64,000 bases of DNA from Solibacillus sp. R5-41. Lineage in GTDB: Bacteria > Bacillota > Bacilli > Bacillales_A > Planococcaceae. The stretch lies in NCBI RefSeq assembly GCF_002736105.1, contig NZ_CP024123.1:302001-366000 (forward strand), read 5' to 3'. Numbering within the stretch: the stretch's first letter is position 1; each line of letters begins with the position of its first letter. Positions 24,249 to 33,240 of this stretch are shown one piece after another. The notes under the pieces are model-generated. The model made no database searches. It had not been told where the DNA came from and saw only the letters and a program-made list of their open reading frames with translations. The translations under genes and the position numbers were made by a program.

Positions 24249-25217
24249 TTAAGTAATATTTTTCTCTAATTGCAGTTGCTTCTTTCCGACCAGCATTGTG
24301 TGATAGCTATGTAGCAGCATTCCACCGATAATAACACCTAGTCCAATTAATGCGAGAGGCGCGGGTAATGGAACACTTAATAAAACCATTTCACCAGCCA
24401 TAGCAAATAAAACCTCTGTGGATTGCGTTGCTTCTACTGCAGCAAGTTTGCCTTGATCATGTTGTACACGGTCTGTCGCGATGAAAAATAGAATGGTCGC
24501 GATAACACCAGAGGATACAGCGACTAATAAAGATTGGAGCACTTGACTTCCTGAAGGTAAACCCACCGTAAATAGCGCATAAATTGCAAGGATAATCCAG
24601 GCGGGTAACGAAGCGATTGTCATGCCAAGCACACGTTGAAAGGTATCAATTCGCCCATCGCAAATAGCCATCATTTTTCTGTTGCCTAAAGGGTACGCAA
24701 AGGCTGCGATAATCACTGGTAAAATCCCAAGTAATAAAATTTCTGTAGAAACGACTTTAGCTTGCGGAATTTGAATGAGTAAAATGCCAATTAAAATAAT
24801 ACAAGAAATGCCTAATGAAATAATCGGAATTTTAGAGCGAATAGGCTTTCCCGCAATAACCGTTACAAATATGGGTGCTAATAAAACCCCAGCAACAATC
24901 GTAAATTGCCACGTCCCCGAAACGAGCCAGCCTGGCCCAAATGCCGCAGCAAATGTAAGTGGGGCATAGAATAGGACAAAACCAACAAAGCTCCAAATAA
25001 ACCAAGCTCCTGGTTTTACTTTAACCTCATTAGCTAGGACACGAAAGCCATTTTTACCACGTATCGCTACAATGGCAATTAAAAAAGGAAGCATAAAGAA
25101 ATAGCGTAATGAAGAACTCCATAGCCAACTTCCACCTTCTAATTCCATCGAGTGATTTAAAATAAATGTAACAGCAAAAAATAGAGCTGCAATAATACCG
25201 ATAAAAATTTCCTTCAT
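24249..25217 (-). CDS. EmrE-like multidrug resistance efflux transporter (DMT superfamily)
   Basis: 322 residues, about ten hydrophobic helices. Contains WLWSSSLRYFFMLPFL near the N-terminus and LAAVEATQSTEVLFAMAGEM in the second half, as in the 'multidrug resistance efflux transporter' branch of the drug/metabolite family. The ATG at 25217 follows AGAGAGGTG. Its 3' end abuts element copy A. Substrate unknown. Confidence 0.8.
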   Translation of the reverse strand: MKEIFIGIIAALFFAVTFILNHSMELEGGSWLWSSSLRYFFMLPFLIAIVAIRGKNGFRVLANEVKVKPGAWFIWSFVGFVLFYAPLTFAAAFGPGWLVSGTWQFTIVAGVLLAPIFVTVIAGKPIRSKIPIISLGISCIILIGILLIQIPQAKVVSTEILLLGILPVIIAAFAYPLGNRKMMAICDGRIDTFQRVLGMTIASLPAWIILAIYALFTVGLPSGSQVLQSLLVAVSSGVIATILFFIATDRVQHDQGKLAAVEATQSTEVLFAMAGEMVLLSVPLPAPLALIGLGVIIGGMLLHSYHTMLVGKKQLQLEKNIT

Positions 25218-25277
25218 AATGCACCTCTCTCTATTTACTTGGGTTTATTTAAAGAATTTTCTGATATTAATAGCGGT

Positions 25278-25306
25278 AAAAAATGGAGTGAATAGAATCA
25301 CTCCAT
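25278..25306 (-). terminator. Intrinsic terminator of pepT
   Basis: ATGGAGTGA/TCACTCCAT stem (25283-25291/25298-25306) with T5-6 on the minus strand. Confidence 0.85.
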
Positions 25307-25315
25307 GAATAAATC

Positions 25316-26548
25316 TTAGTTACGTGCTTCGAACAACTGAACAATTTCAATAATCACTTCTGTTGCTTTCTCCATTGTTTCACCTGACACGAATTCATAT
25401 TTACCGTGCATGTTTTCGCCACCAGCAAAGATGTTCGGAGTTGGTAAGCCCATGAATGAAAGCTGAGAACCATCTGTTCCACCACGGATAGGTTCAACAA
25501 TTGGTGTAATTTCGAACTTTGTAAATGCCTCTTTTACGATGTCAACAATCTCCATAACAGGTTCAATTTTTTCACCCATATTGTAATATTGATCTTCCAT
25601 CGCAACGGTAATTGCATCTTCACCATAAGCGGCTTGTATCTTTTTGCCAATTTCAGCCATATATGCTTTTTTCTCTTCAAATTTAGCACGGTCATGGTCA
25701 CGGATAATATAAGACATTGTCGTTTCCTCAATGCCGCCATTAAATTGCATTAAATGAATAAAGCCTTCGTAGCCGTCTGTTTTTTCTGGAACGGCATCTT
25801 TTGGCATTTCATTTTGGAAGGCTATCGCCAAAGCAATCGAATTAACCATTTTGTCCTTCGCCGAACCAGGGTGGATGTTCGTACCGCGTGTCGTTACTTT
25901 TACACCAGCAGCATTGAAGCTTTGGTATTGTAATTCACCTAGTGGACCGCCATCCATCGTATACGCGTAATCCGCACCGAATTTTTCCACGTCAAATTTA
26001 TGTGGGCCGCGTCCGATTTCTTCATCCGGTGTAAAAGCCACGCGAATTTTACCATGCTTAATGTCAGAATTTTTCACTAAGTAGGCCATAGCTGTCATGA
26101 TTTCTGCGATACCGGCTTTATCATCTGCACCGAGTAAAGTTGTGCCATCTGTTGTAATTAATGTTTGACCAACATAGTTTTTTAAATTTGGGAAGTAATC
26201 GGGTGCCATAACTAAACCATTTTTTAATGTAATTGTTTCACCATCGTAATTGTCAATGCGCTGTGGATTAACATTTGTACCAGTATAATCCGTTGTAGTA
26301 TCAACATGTGCTAAAAAGCCGATTGTTGGTACTTTTTTTTCTGTATTTGATTCAAGTGTAGCGAAAAGGTAGCCATTTTCATCTAATGTAATGTCAGTTA
26401 AGCCGATGTCTGCAAGCTCGTCTTTTAAAATGTGTAATAAGTCAAATTGTTTTTGTGTAGATGGCGTTGTTGTTGAGTTGAAATCCGATTGTGTATCAAT
26501 TTTTACGTAGCGAACTAAACGTTCAATTACTTGTTCTTTCATGCTCAT
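25316..26548 (-). CDS. pepT: Peptidase T (tripeptide aminopeptidase)
   Basis: 410 residues, the PepT length. First zinc ligand in [13 protein letters not shown], bridging Asp in [15 protein letters not shown], catalytic Glu and ligand in [22 protein letters not shown], dimerisation-domain [15 protein letters not shown], and C-terminal [18 protein letters not shown]. Cytoplasmic M20B enzyme removing the N-terminal residue from tripeptides. The ATG at 26548 follows AAGGAGGC. Confidence 0.95.
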   Translation of the reverse strand: MSMKEQVIERLVRYVKIDTQSDFNSTTTPSTQKQFDLLHILKDELADIGLTDITLDENGYLFATLESNTEKKVPTIGFLAHVDTTTDYTGTNVNPQRIDNYDGETITLKNGLVMAPDYFPNLKNYVGQTLITTDGTTLLGADDKAGIAEIMTAMAYLVKNSDIKHGKIRVAFTPDEEIGRGPHKFDVEKFGADYAYTMDGGPLGELQYQSFNAAGVKVTTRGTNIHPGSAKDKMVNSIALAIAFQNEMPKDAVPEKTDGYEGFIHLMQFNGGIEETTMSYIIRDHDRAKFEEKKAYMAEIGKKIQAAYGEDAITVAMEDQYYNMGEKIEPVMEIVDIVKEAFTKFEITPIVEPIRGGTDGSQLSFMGLPTPNIFAGGENMHGKYEFVSGETMEKATEVIIEIVQLFEARN

Positions 26549-26570
26549 GAAAAAGCCTCCTTAGTAAAAT

Positions 26571-26597
26571 CAATTATGCCTTGGCGTAATTGCGTCA
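26571..26597 (-). repeat. Solo right-end hairpin of the omega-RNA element
   Basis: On the minus strand it reads GACGCAATTACGCC-AA-GGCATAATTGA, the same right end as copies A-C, with no omega-RNA body next to it. A degenerate flanking inverted repeat (about 26603-26640) may be what is left of the variable stem. Confidence 0.6.
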
Positions 26598-26651
26598 AGA
26601 TATATCATTCAGTCGGCGTTTTGATGTGGACTAAATGATGAAATACTGCTT

Positions 26652-27302
26652 TTATTGTACCACTTTATTTCGAATATTGAAGTATTGAGTAATGCTAAGC
26701 ATGAAGAAAAATTGTGCACCATAATACGTAATCATAATGAGCTGATGTGAGTAGGAAACTTCAAACATAAAGCGATCAATTGCCAAAATAGAATCAGATA
26801 TAATGAATAATATAGCGCCAGTTATCGCAAACGTGCTACCTGTACGGAATGAGGTCCAGCCCATTATTAAAATAACAAACATATAAGCCACAACGGCAAT
26901 CGCTAAAATGGTTTCACCTCGATTAAAAATAGCACCTGCGATCCACACAACCATAAATAGTCCGTACACACCAAGTAAAATTTTTACGATAATAGGTGTT
27001 TTTGCTATATTTGTCGTTCGAAACGCGAAAATATAAAAAATATGCCCTGTTAAAAAGAAGCATAGTCCGACGATGAACCATTGCAACGTATAATCTCCAA
27101 TCGCGCAAATGATGAGGCCAATTGAAATAAGCCAGTGATACGGAATTTTGGCCGGGAGCTTCGTCGTGAATGCCAGCGTAATAAGTAATAACATGGGTAT
27201 TAACTTAAAGACCATTATTAAAGATGAATCGATGGAGTTAATGAAAAACACATAAAAAATGCCGAACCCTAAAAATAATGAAATGAGTACTTTTCGCGCC
27301 AT
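26652..27302 (-). CDS. YhhN/TMEM86-type membrane protein (lysoplasmalogenase family)
   Basis: 216 residues, about eight hydrophobic helices. Family landmarks: KLIPMLLLITLAF early, IGDYTLQ, the central FFLTGHIFYIFAF, and GAILFIISDSILAIDRF followed by YYGAQFFFMLSI. Animal members hydrolyse lysoplasmalogens; the bacterial role is open. The ATG at 27302 follows AGGAGGA. Confidence 0.82.
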   Translation of the reverse strand: MARKVLISLFLGFGIFYVFFINSIDSSLIMVFKLIPMLLLITLAFTTKLPAKIPYHWLISIGLIICAIGDYTLQWFIVGLCFFLTGHIFYIFAFRTTNIAKTPIIVKILLGVYGLFMVVWIAGAIFNRGETILAIAVVAYMFVILIMGWTSFRTGSTFAITGAILFIISDSILAIDRFMFEVSYSHQLIMITYYGAQFFFMLSITQYFNIRNKVVQ

Positions 27303-27390
27303 AAATATTCCTCCTAAAACATATTTTTATTGTAATTATGAATCTTTCAAGCTAGTTATTCGTAAATAGTACAAAGAAAGGATGGTCACC

Positions 27391-29067
27391 ATGGAACAAC
27401 TTTTATTAATTGCCTTAATCGGTTCGTTGATCATGACATTATTAATCATACCAATTTCTCGGCATGTGAAAAACGGTAAATTTTTATCGAAGAAGCTAAT
27501 CATAACATCTACGTTCGCTTTTGTAGTTAGTTTTATTTCGGTTTTTGTAACGGTTTATGTATCTAAAATTGATTTGAATTGGACAGTATTTTTATATGTG
27601 CTGCCTGTAGCCGCGTTAGTTGGCGCGATTTTATCAGGAGGGCGTGAGCAAAAACTAAAATCAGCTATTGTACTAGTGGGGATATTAGGGGTCGCTTATT
27701 TGATAAGTGCACCATTACTAAATGCTGAACAAAAATTCAAGTCCTCACAAATGGAGGAAAAGGTAGAAATCGAGCCATTCGATGAAACGAAAAAGCCGGC
27801 GAGTGTACCGCCACAGTTTGTAAAAAATAAAATGAAAAAAGCATTCGGACAGGTACCAAATACAAGCTATTATGAATTAGGTCGTTTGCAAATTCAAAAA
27901 ATAAACGGTGAGTATGTGTACATTGCACCAGTTGAGTTTTCGGACTTTTTCAAATGGTTTAATGGAAAAACAACACCGGGTTATTTCACGATGAGCGCGA
28001 CAGATTCAAGTGATAATCCGAAATTTATTAAATCGGAAATGAGCTATATTCCATCCGCTTATTTAAATCAAAATTTAGAGCGTCACATACGTTTACAATA
28101 TCCTACACTCATTTTTTACGGGCAACCGCAATTGGAAATTGATGAGAATGGGAAGCCGTTTTACATTCGTTCATACGGTGAATTTATATCTGCGCGTAAT
28201 GGCTTTGATGTGAAAGGGATTGTTATAGTTGATGCAAAAACGGGACATACAGAAAAGCTTGCGCTAAAAGATGTACCAGACTATATTGATGGGGCAATTT
28301 CTCCAGAAACAGTGAGCTTGCAAAATAGCTATTATGGGAACTATGTGCACGGTTATTGGAACAGTGTTGTTGGAAAGAAAGATGTGAAATTACCGAGTGA
28401 TGAAGGTACGGAAGCGAATGTAAGCCCGATTTTCATGGAAGATGGGGAAATGTATTACTTCACAGATTTCACAAGCCCAAAAGAGGGTGTTGATTCTATG
28501 CTTGGTTATTCGTTGACAAATGCTCGTACGGGCGCGGCAACGTATTATACAGGTGATTTAGATGCATCATACATGGATTCTCAAGGAGCACTGCAAATTA
28601 TTGAAAAGAAATTCATCGAGAAGAAATGGGAAGGCAAAATGCCAATTCTTTATAACTTCTACGGCGAGGCGAGCTGGTTAACTGCTGTACTTGATGCAAA
28701 TGGTTTCCTACAAAACTATTTCATCGTTTCCGCAGCGAATCCTGAAATTTCAGCCTTTGCCTCCACACCAAATGAGGCGTTAAAGCTATATAAAACAGCA
28801 TTAAGTCGTGGTGGTAGTACAGTAGGTGGCACTTCTAATGCAGAGGAAGCAACAGTAACAGGTGAAGTTGTTCGTGTATATAAAGAGCGTGTGGGTGATT
28901 TTACACTCGTATCATTCTTACTGAAATCGGGTGAAAACTTTATCGTAAGTTCAGAAATCGTACCGCTTGCGATTTATTTACAAGAGGGTGATCGCATCGT
29001 TATGACATATGCGAAAACAGGCGAGCAGTTCCAACCTGTAAAAAATGTAATTATTGAAGGATTATAA
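27391..29067 (+). CDS. Large membrane-anchored protein of unknown function
   Basis: 558 residues from the ATG at 27391 (GAAAGG upstream; an ATG at 27382 is too close). About four N-terminal TM helices (to residue ~115) are followed by a large exported region with repeated beta-strand character: KINGEYVYIAPVEFSDFFKWF, FISARNGFDVKGIVIVDAKTG, DGEMYYFTDFTS, then a C-terminal OB-like segment VTGEVVRVYKERVGDFTLVSFLLKSG. It looks like a conserved Bacillales wall/envelope protein, but I cannot name the family. Confidence 0.7.
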   Translation: MEQLLLIALIGSLIMTLLIIPISRHVKNGKFLSKKLIITSTFAFVVSFISVFVTVYVSKIDLNWTVFLYVLPVAALVGAILSGGREQKLKSAIVLVGILGVAYLISAPLLNAEQKFKSSQMEEKVEIEPFDETKKPASVPPQFVKNKMKKAFGQVPNTSYYELGRLQIQKINGEYVYIAPVEFSDFFKWFNGKTTPGYFTMSATDSSDNPKFIKSEMSYIPSAYLNQNLERHIRLQYPTLIFYGQPQLEIDENGKPFYIRSYGEFISARNGFDVKGIVIVDAKTGHTEKLALKDVPDYIDGAISPETVSLQNSYYGNYVHGYWNSVVGKKDVKLPSDEGTEANVSPIFMEDGEMYYFTDFTSPKEGVDSMLGYSLTNARTGAATYYTGDLDASYMDSQGALQIIEKKFIEKKWEGKMPILYNFYGEASWLTAVLDANGFLQNYFIVSAANPEISAFASTPNEALKLYKTALSRGGSTVGGTSNAEEATVTGEVVRVYKERVGDFTLVSFLLKSGENFIVSSEIVPLAIYLQEGDRIVMTYAKTGEQFQPVKNVIIEGL

Positions 29068-29071
29068 AGCA

Positions 29072-29117
29072 TGTAAAAAGGGCAGGGATGTTGTTGAAAA
29101 CGTCTCTGCCTTTTACA
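29072..29117. terminator. Bidirectional terminator between convergent genes
   Basis: TGTAAAAAGGGCAGGGA pairs with TCTCTGCCTTTTACA (29072-29088/29103-29117) with minor mismatches; A- and T-tracts on both sides. Confidence 0.75.
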
Positions 29118-29128
29118 ATTCATTTTTA

Positions 29129-29542
29129 CTAGTAATTTTGAATATAGTGAAGCATTTTTTGTTTTCGGTGTTCAATTTTTTCTTCTGTGTATAGCGTTAC
29201 ATTCAAGAATTTTTCCCATTGCACGTTTAAAAGTTCTCGCTCGGTTGAAAAATGATCAGAAGGTTCATTATTGAAAATATAATCTAAATGGAAAATTTGC
29301 ATAAGCACCACTTCAGGATTTTCGAAGTTGCAAACAAATTTAAGTTGCCAAATTGATGTATGTGCAATATATTGGTCGATGAACGCGGTTGCAGCTTCAT
29401 ATTTTGAGTGCTCTATTTGATCTGTAATTTGTTGATGAATTTTATTTAATTCAATATTTATGTCTGAAATTAACAAAGGGTATTTTCGAGCAGATTTCAA
29501 ATGTTGGCGTTCTAATGATTTCGCAATAAATGGAGTCGACAT
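29129..29542 (-). CDS. Hypothetical cytoplasmic protein
   Basis: 137 residues, ATG at 29542 behind AGGAGGTAAC. All-helical appearance (DINIELNKIHQQITDQIEHSKYEAATAFIDQYI), no TM and no signal. No family recognised. It has its own promoter region and shares a terminator with the gene on its right. Confidence 0.6.
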   Translation of the reverse strand: MSTPFIAKSLERQHLKSARKYPLLISDINIELNKIHQQITDQIEHSKYEAATAFIDQYIAHTSIWQLKFVCNFENPEVVLMQIFHLDYIFNNEPSDHFSTERELLNVQWEKFLNVTLYTEEKIEHRKQKMLHYIQNY

Positions 29543-29703
29543 TTATGTTACCTCCTAACAACTTCAGTCTCTTCATAATAGCAAAATATGAAACAAAAAA
29601 CCTAAGTCATAATGAGTAATATGAAATGCTAAAAAAATAATTCTAAAAATCCGTATGGATGTAAAGTACCGATTCAATTAGTAAAGAAGGCATGTTCTTA
29701 GCT

Positions 29704-29740
29704 CAAAAAAACATCATTTTAGCGGAGCGCTAAAATGATG
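29704..29740 (-). terminator. Intrinsic terminator of the nitroreductase gene
   Basis: Perfect 13-bp stem CATCATTTTAGCG/CGCTAAAATGATG with a 3-nt loop, T7 on the minus strand. Confidence 0.9.
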
Positions 29741-29754
29741 GGTAGGTCATGCGG

Positions 29755-30489
29755 TTATTTCCACGTAAAGCCTTTTGTTGCAAGGAAATCTTTTATAAAT
29801 GGACGTTTTTGGTCGACTAAAAAATCCGCCATTTGCTTCGTCCAAGTTGCCATCTTTTGATTGGAAGAGCGGCTTGCGTAATACGTTTCCATCATCGCAT
29901 CATAGTCAGCTAATAATGTTTCATATTGATCTACGTCATAGCTGTTTTCATGCAACACAGCCGATACTGGTAGACGAGGCTTTGTTTCATTACGTTTTGT
30001 CGGTGTACCAATTGTCATCGCAAATAATGGGAACACATAATCAGGTAAATTAAATAGTTCACTAATTTCAGCTGGATTTGTGCGTGCCCCGCCAATATAG
30101 CAAATCCCATAGCCCATCGCTTCAGCAGCAATAACAAAGTTTTGTGCAAATAATGAAACGTCCGCAACGCCAACAAGAACGTTTTCAGCAGAATCTGTCA
30201 CAATGTCAACGCCGTGCATTTGACCTGCAACTTGTAGACGTTTGAAATCCACGCAAAATAAGAAAGAAGCACCCGCAGTTTTGAATTGGAAATCATTTTT
30301 TGATAACTCACCTAGTTTTGCTTTTTTCTCCTCATCCGTTACCCAAATAACGCTATATGCTTGGACAAAATGTGAGCTTGCAGCCATTTGCGCCGTTTCG
30401 ATTAAATCAATAATGGTTTCTTTTGAAATTTGCTCACCTGAATATTTTCGAACAGATGAGTGACTTCGTAAAATTTCTCTTGTTTGCAT
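29755..30489 (-). CDS. NfsA/NfrA-type NADPH-dependent flavin oxidoreductase (nitroreductase)
   Basis: 244 residues. FMN-binding N-terminus REILRSHSSVRKYSGEQISKE, the central HFVQAYSVIWV, EAMGYGICYIGGARTNPAEI and FAMTIGTPTKRNETKPRLP, all typical of the NfsA/FRP subgroup. It reduces nitro compounds, quinones or free FMN using NADPH. The ATG at 30489 follows AAGGGGAG. A perfect 18-bp palindrome lies 32 bp upstream and is probably an operator for induction by stress or electrophiles. Confidence 0.9.
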   Translation of the reverse strand: MQTREILRSHSSVRKYSGEQISKETIIDLIETAQMAASSHFVQAYSVIWVTDEEKKAKLGELSKNDFQFKTAGASFLFCVDFKRLQVAGQMHGVDIVTDSAENVLVGVADVSLFAQNFVIAAEAMGYGICYIGGARTNPAEISELFNLPDYVFPLFAMTIGTPTKRNETKPRLPVSAVLHENSYDVDQYETLLADYDAMMETYYASRSSNQKMATWTKQMADFLVDQKRPFIKDFLATKGFTWK

Positions 30490-30520
30490 GTAAATTTCTC
30501 CCCTTATGAAAAAATCAATG

Positions 30521-30538
30521 TAAAGGAACGTTCCTTTA
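30521..30538 (-). promoter_or_regulatory. Palindromic operator upstream of the nitroreductase gene
   Basis: TAAAGGAACGTTCCTTTA is a perfect 18-bp palindrome located 32-49 bases before the start codon, in the expected promoter/5'-UTR region. The size and symmetry suit a dimeric TetR- or MarR-type repressor; none is encoded next to it. Confidence 0.65.
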
Positions 30539-30648
30539 AGTTTATTCTAGTCGATTTATATTCAGATGACTATTGATAATGCTGAAATGAGACTCAACAG
30601 CTTTGTTAAATAGAATATTATGAAAATCAGAAAATTTTAAATTAACTG

Positions 30649-30678
30649 TTGACGAACTGATATTAACTGTTTTATACT
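30649..30678 (+). promoter_or_regulatory. Promoter of the S-box leader
   Basis: TTGACG (30649-30654), 18 bp, TATACT (30673-30678), about 30 bases before the riboswitch begins. Confidence 0.7.
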
Positions 30679-30708
30679 GTGAAACAACGATGGAACATAA
30701 ATCACATA

Positions 30709-30824
30709 CTCTTATCAAGAGTGGCGGAGGGAATAGGCCCTGAGATGCCCGGCAACCAGTGAGTGACGAACTGACTAAGGTGCTACTTCCTACAAGATGC
30801 AATTTGCATTTTGAAAGATAAGAG
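30709..30824 (+). ncRNA. SAM-I (S-box) riboswitch aptamer
   Basis: P1 arms CTCTTATC (30709-30716) and GATAAGAG (30817-30824). In between are the hallmark AAGAGTGGCGGAGGG, GCCCTGAGATGCCCGGCAACC and GGTGCTACTTCC. It binds S-adenosylmethionine; with SAM present P1 forms and the downstream terminator is allowed. It controls the O-acetylhomoserine sulfhydrylase gene. Confidence 0.97.
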
Positions 30825-30846
30825 GAGGCAAACTTGCTCATTTGCA

Positions 30847-30877
30847 AACCCTCTTCTTAGCTGAAGAGGGTTTTTTT
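30847..30877 (+). terminator. Riboswitch expression-platform terminator
   Basis: AACCCTCTTC/GAAGAGGGTT (30847-30856/30863-30872) followed by T7. The 5' arm CCTCTT can also pair with AAGAGG in the 3' arm of aptamer P1, giving the anti-terminator when SAM is scarce. Confidence 0.92.
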
Positions 30878-30944
30878 CATTCAAAAAACTCCTCCTCTAT
30901 AACACCGATTTCACCATCGAAAACTATTTTGGAGGTTATTATTG

Positions 30945-32249
30945 ATGACAAATTTACGACCAGAAACACTATTATTACACGGAGGTCAAAAGCCAGATCC
31001 TGTAACGGGTGCGATTGCAGTACCAATTTATCGTTCAACGGCTTATGCATTTAAAGATACTGCTCATGCGCAGCGACTATTTGCATTAGAAGAGGCGGGC
31101 AATATTTATTCACGTATTATGAACCCAACGGTTGGTGCATTTGAAGAGCGTGTTGCGTTATTAGAAGGGGGAGCAGCCGCAGTAGCACTTTCATCTGGTG
31201 CAGCAGCTATCGCATTTTCTATTTTAAACTTAGCAAGTGCTGGGGACGAAATCGTGGCAGCAGGTTCACTTTACGGTGGTACGTATAATTTATTTGCAAC
31301 AACATTACCACGCTACGGCATTACAGTGAAATTTGTGGATGAAACGAACCCAGAAAATTTCCGGAACGCAATTACAGATAAAACAAAGGCTGTTTATGCA
31401 GAAATTATTGGTAACCCAAGTTTAAAGGTGTTAGATATTGAAGCAGTTGCTACAATCGCACATGAAAACGGACTACCATTATTAATCGATAGCACATTCG
31501 CTTCGCCATATGGTGGGAACCCAATTGAATTTGGCGCGGATGTTGTCATTCACTCGGCTACGAAATGGATAGGTGGTCACGGAACGACAATTGGTGGCAT
31601 TGTCGTGGACGCAGGGAATTTTGATTGGACACAAGGGCGTCATCTTGGGTTTACAGAGCCAGATACGTCTTATCACGGACTTCGTTATGGAATTGACACT
31701 GCAGGGGCTGCATTTGCCACAAAGCTACGTGTTCAACTTTTACGTGATTTCGGTCCTACATTATCAGCAGACGCAGCATTTAACTTTTTACAAGGCCTAG
31801 AAACGCTTCATCTGCGTATCGTGCGCCATAATGAAAATACGTTAAAAGTAGCGGAATATTTACGCAACCACCCATTTGTGGAATATGTAAACTATAACGG
31901 CTTTGAAGATTTCCCTTCACATGAGCTAGCGAAAAAATATTTGAAAAACGGGTTTGGCTCAATTTTAACATTTGGCATTAAAGGTGGACGTGAAGCAGGG
32001 CGCCAAGTCATTGATAACGTGGAATTATTCTCACACGTAGCCAATGTAGGAGACGCGCGCTCATTAATTATCCACCCAGCATCTACGACACACCAACAAT
32101 TATCAGCTGAAGAATTAAAAGTAGCTGGTGTATCTGAGGAGCTCATTCGCTTATCGATCGGTTTGGAGGCCATAGAAGATATTATTGCAGATTTAGAACA
32201 AGCTTTAGCGAAAGTAGCCGCTAATTTAGAAATCGAAACACAAGTTTAA
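30945..32249 (+). CDS. metY: O-acetylhomoserine sulfhydrylase (aminocarboxypropyltransferase)
   Basis: 434 residues from the ATG at 30945 behind GGAGG (30931-30935). Cys/Met-metabolism PLP enzyme: YSRIMNPTVGAFEERVALLEGG, SLYGGTYNLF, PLLIDSTFASPYG and the PLP lysine in HSATKWIGGHGT (about Lys206). The length of about 430 residues fits MetY/CysD rather than cystathionine synthase (~380). It makes homocysteine directly from O-acetylhomoserine and sulfide. SAM-riboswitch control fits this role. Confidence 0.95.
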   Translation: MTNLRPETLLLHGGQKPDPVTGAIAVPIYRSTAYAFKDTAHAQRLFALEEAGNIYSRIMNPTVGAFEERVALLEGGAAAVALSSGAAAIAFSILNLASAGDEIVAAGSLYGGTYNLFATTLPRYGITVKFVDETNPENFRNAITDKTKAVYAEIIGNPSLKVLDIEAVATIAHENGLPLLIDSTFASPYGGNPIEFGADVVIHSATKWIGGHGTTIGGIVVDAGNFDWTQGRHLGFTEPDTSYHGLRYGIDTAGAAFATKLRVQLLRDFGPTLSADAAFNFLQGLETLHLRIVRHNENTLKVAEYLRNHPFVEYVNYNGFEDFPSHELAKKYLKNGFGSILTFGIKGGREAGRQVIDNVELFSHVANVGDARSLIIHPASTTHQQLSAEELKVAGVSEELIRLSIGLEAIEDIIADLEQALAKVAANLEIETQV

Positions 32250-32335
32250 TATAATAGAAGAAACTTGCTTGCCTTTCATCATTTCGTTAGGGAGCAGCTT
32301 TCCAAAATTAAAACCAAGTATTTTTATAAGGTTTA

Positions 32336-32475
32336 TTGACAAAGATAAAACCTAGTAATAAAATAGGGATTATAAACTGAGTAATGTAAATAATGTTGCA
32401 GCATCGTTTACATTACTTGAAGATAGCGCACTTGCAAATGGTTAACCCCCCTTTGAGCAAGTGCTCTATCTTAAT
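32336..32475 (+). promoter_or_regulatory. Promoter and highly structured 5' leader
   Basis: TTGACA (32336-32341), 17 bp, TAAAAT (32359-32364), then two strong hairpins: AGTAATGTAAA/TTTACATTACTT (32380-32418) and a 16-nt arm AAGATAGCGCACTTGC with its partner ending at 32472. The second loop carries GGTTAACCCCCCTTTGA. There is no T-run, so it is not a terminator; it ends just before the Shine-Dalgarno of the next ORF. Confidence 0.65.
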
Positions 32476-32497
32476 CAATTAGAAGGATTTGTTTGAC

Positions 32498-32896
32498 ATG
32501 GGAAACGTATACAGTGCACAAAATGTGGCAGCATATATAATTTATGAACTAAATGATCTAAAGAAATTTGTAAACGCAATGACAATTCAAGAGATTTTGG
32601 CGGATGTAGAATTGATGTGGCAAAAGGTGTTTGGACACTGTGCTTTCTCTGAAACAACTTATCATTTATCGAAATCAGGCTATGTCGTGAAGGAAATAGC
32701 AGTGGAATATAAGGAACATGGTGTAGCACATATTTTAGTACCAGCAAAAGAATGGTATTTAAAATATGGTGAGTTCCAGCTCGTGCAACGTCCATTCGCA
32801 ATTCCAAACTATACAGTAAAAGAACAGTTATTAATGAAGAAAATAATAAGCATATATCATTTACATAATATTGAACGTGTAAAGGTAGCGGTTTAA
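32498..32896 (+). CDS. Hypothetical protein, distantly Panacea/SocA-like (tentative)
   Basis: 132 residues from the ATG at 32498 (AGAAGGA at 32481-32487); the TTG at 32489 is too close to that site. The N-terminus VYSAQNVAAYIIYELN and the middle LMWQKVFGHCAFSETTYHLSKSGYVVKEI loosely resemble the DUF4065/Panacea antitoxin-like fold, but key positions differ. Preceded by an unusual structured leader and followed by a terminator, so it is a single-gene unit. Confidence 0.5.
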   Translation: MGNVYSAQNVAAYIIYELNDLKKFVNAMTIQEILADVELMWQKVFGHCAFSETTYHLSKSGYVVKEIAVEYKEHGVAHILVPAKEWYLKYGEFQLVQRPFAIPNYTVKEQLLMKKIISIYHLHNIERVKVAV

Positions 32897-32933
32897 TTCT
32901 GTTAAGGTGTAAATAAAATAGTTTCAATCATTT

Positions 32934-32975
32934 AAAAAACGTATTTTGGCTTCGAGTCGGGATACGTTTTTCATT
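32934..32975 (+). terminator. Intrinsic terminator, in a 340-bp gap before hom
   Basis: AAAAAACGTAT with ATACGTTTTT (32934-32944/32962-32971), T-run. The rest of 32976-33240 is AT-rich with a small CATG..CATG hairpin near 33176-33191; I see no riboswitch or ORF there. Confidence 0.75.
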
Positions 32976-33240
32976 TTATAAATAGTTAAAATTAATCCAA
33001 CCTAAAGTACAAAATATGCTCATTCAAAAATAGATTTGAATGAAAGTTGACCGTTTACAGAAAACAAATGTCCATGTAGGAGAGATTTATCTTGTTTTCG
33101 TGTAATATATAAGATAGAATTTTTATATATTAATTATTAGAATAGTTCGTCTATATTGCGCTGAGCGAGAATATTCATGGTTTTAATCATGAGAAGTTCA
33201 AATAGATATGTTTTAAAAGGAATTTGGAGGATGAAAGGAA

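Noticed and set aside
33090-33240. Riboswitch or T-box upstream of hom
   Set aside because: No T-box TGGNACCGCG, S-box or lysine-box motifs; only a small CATG hairpin.
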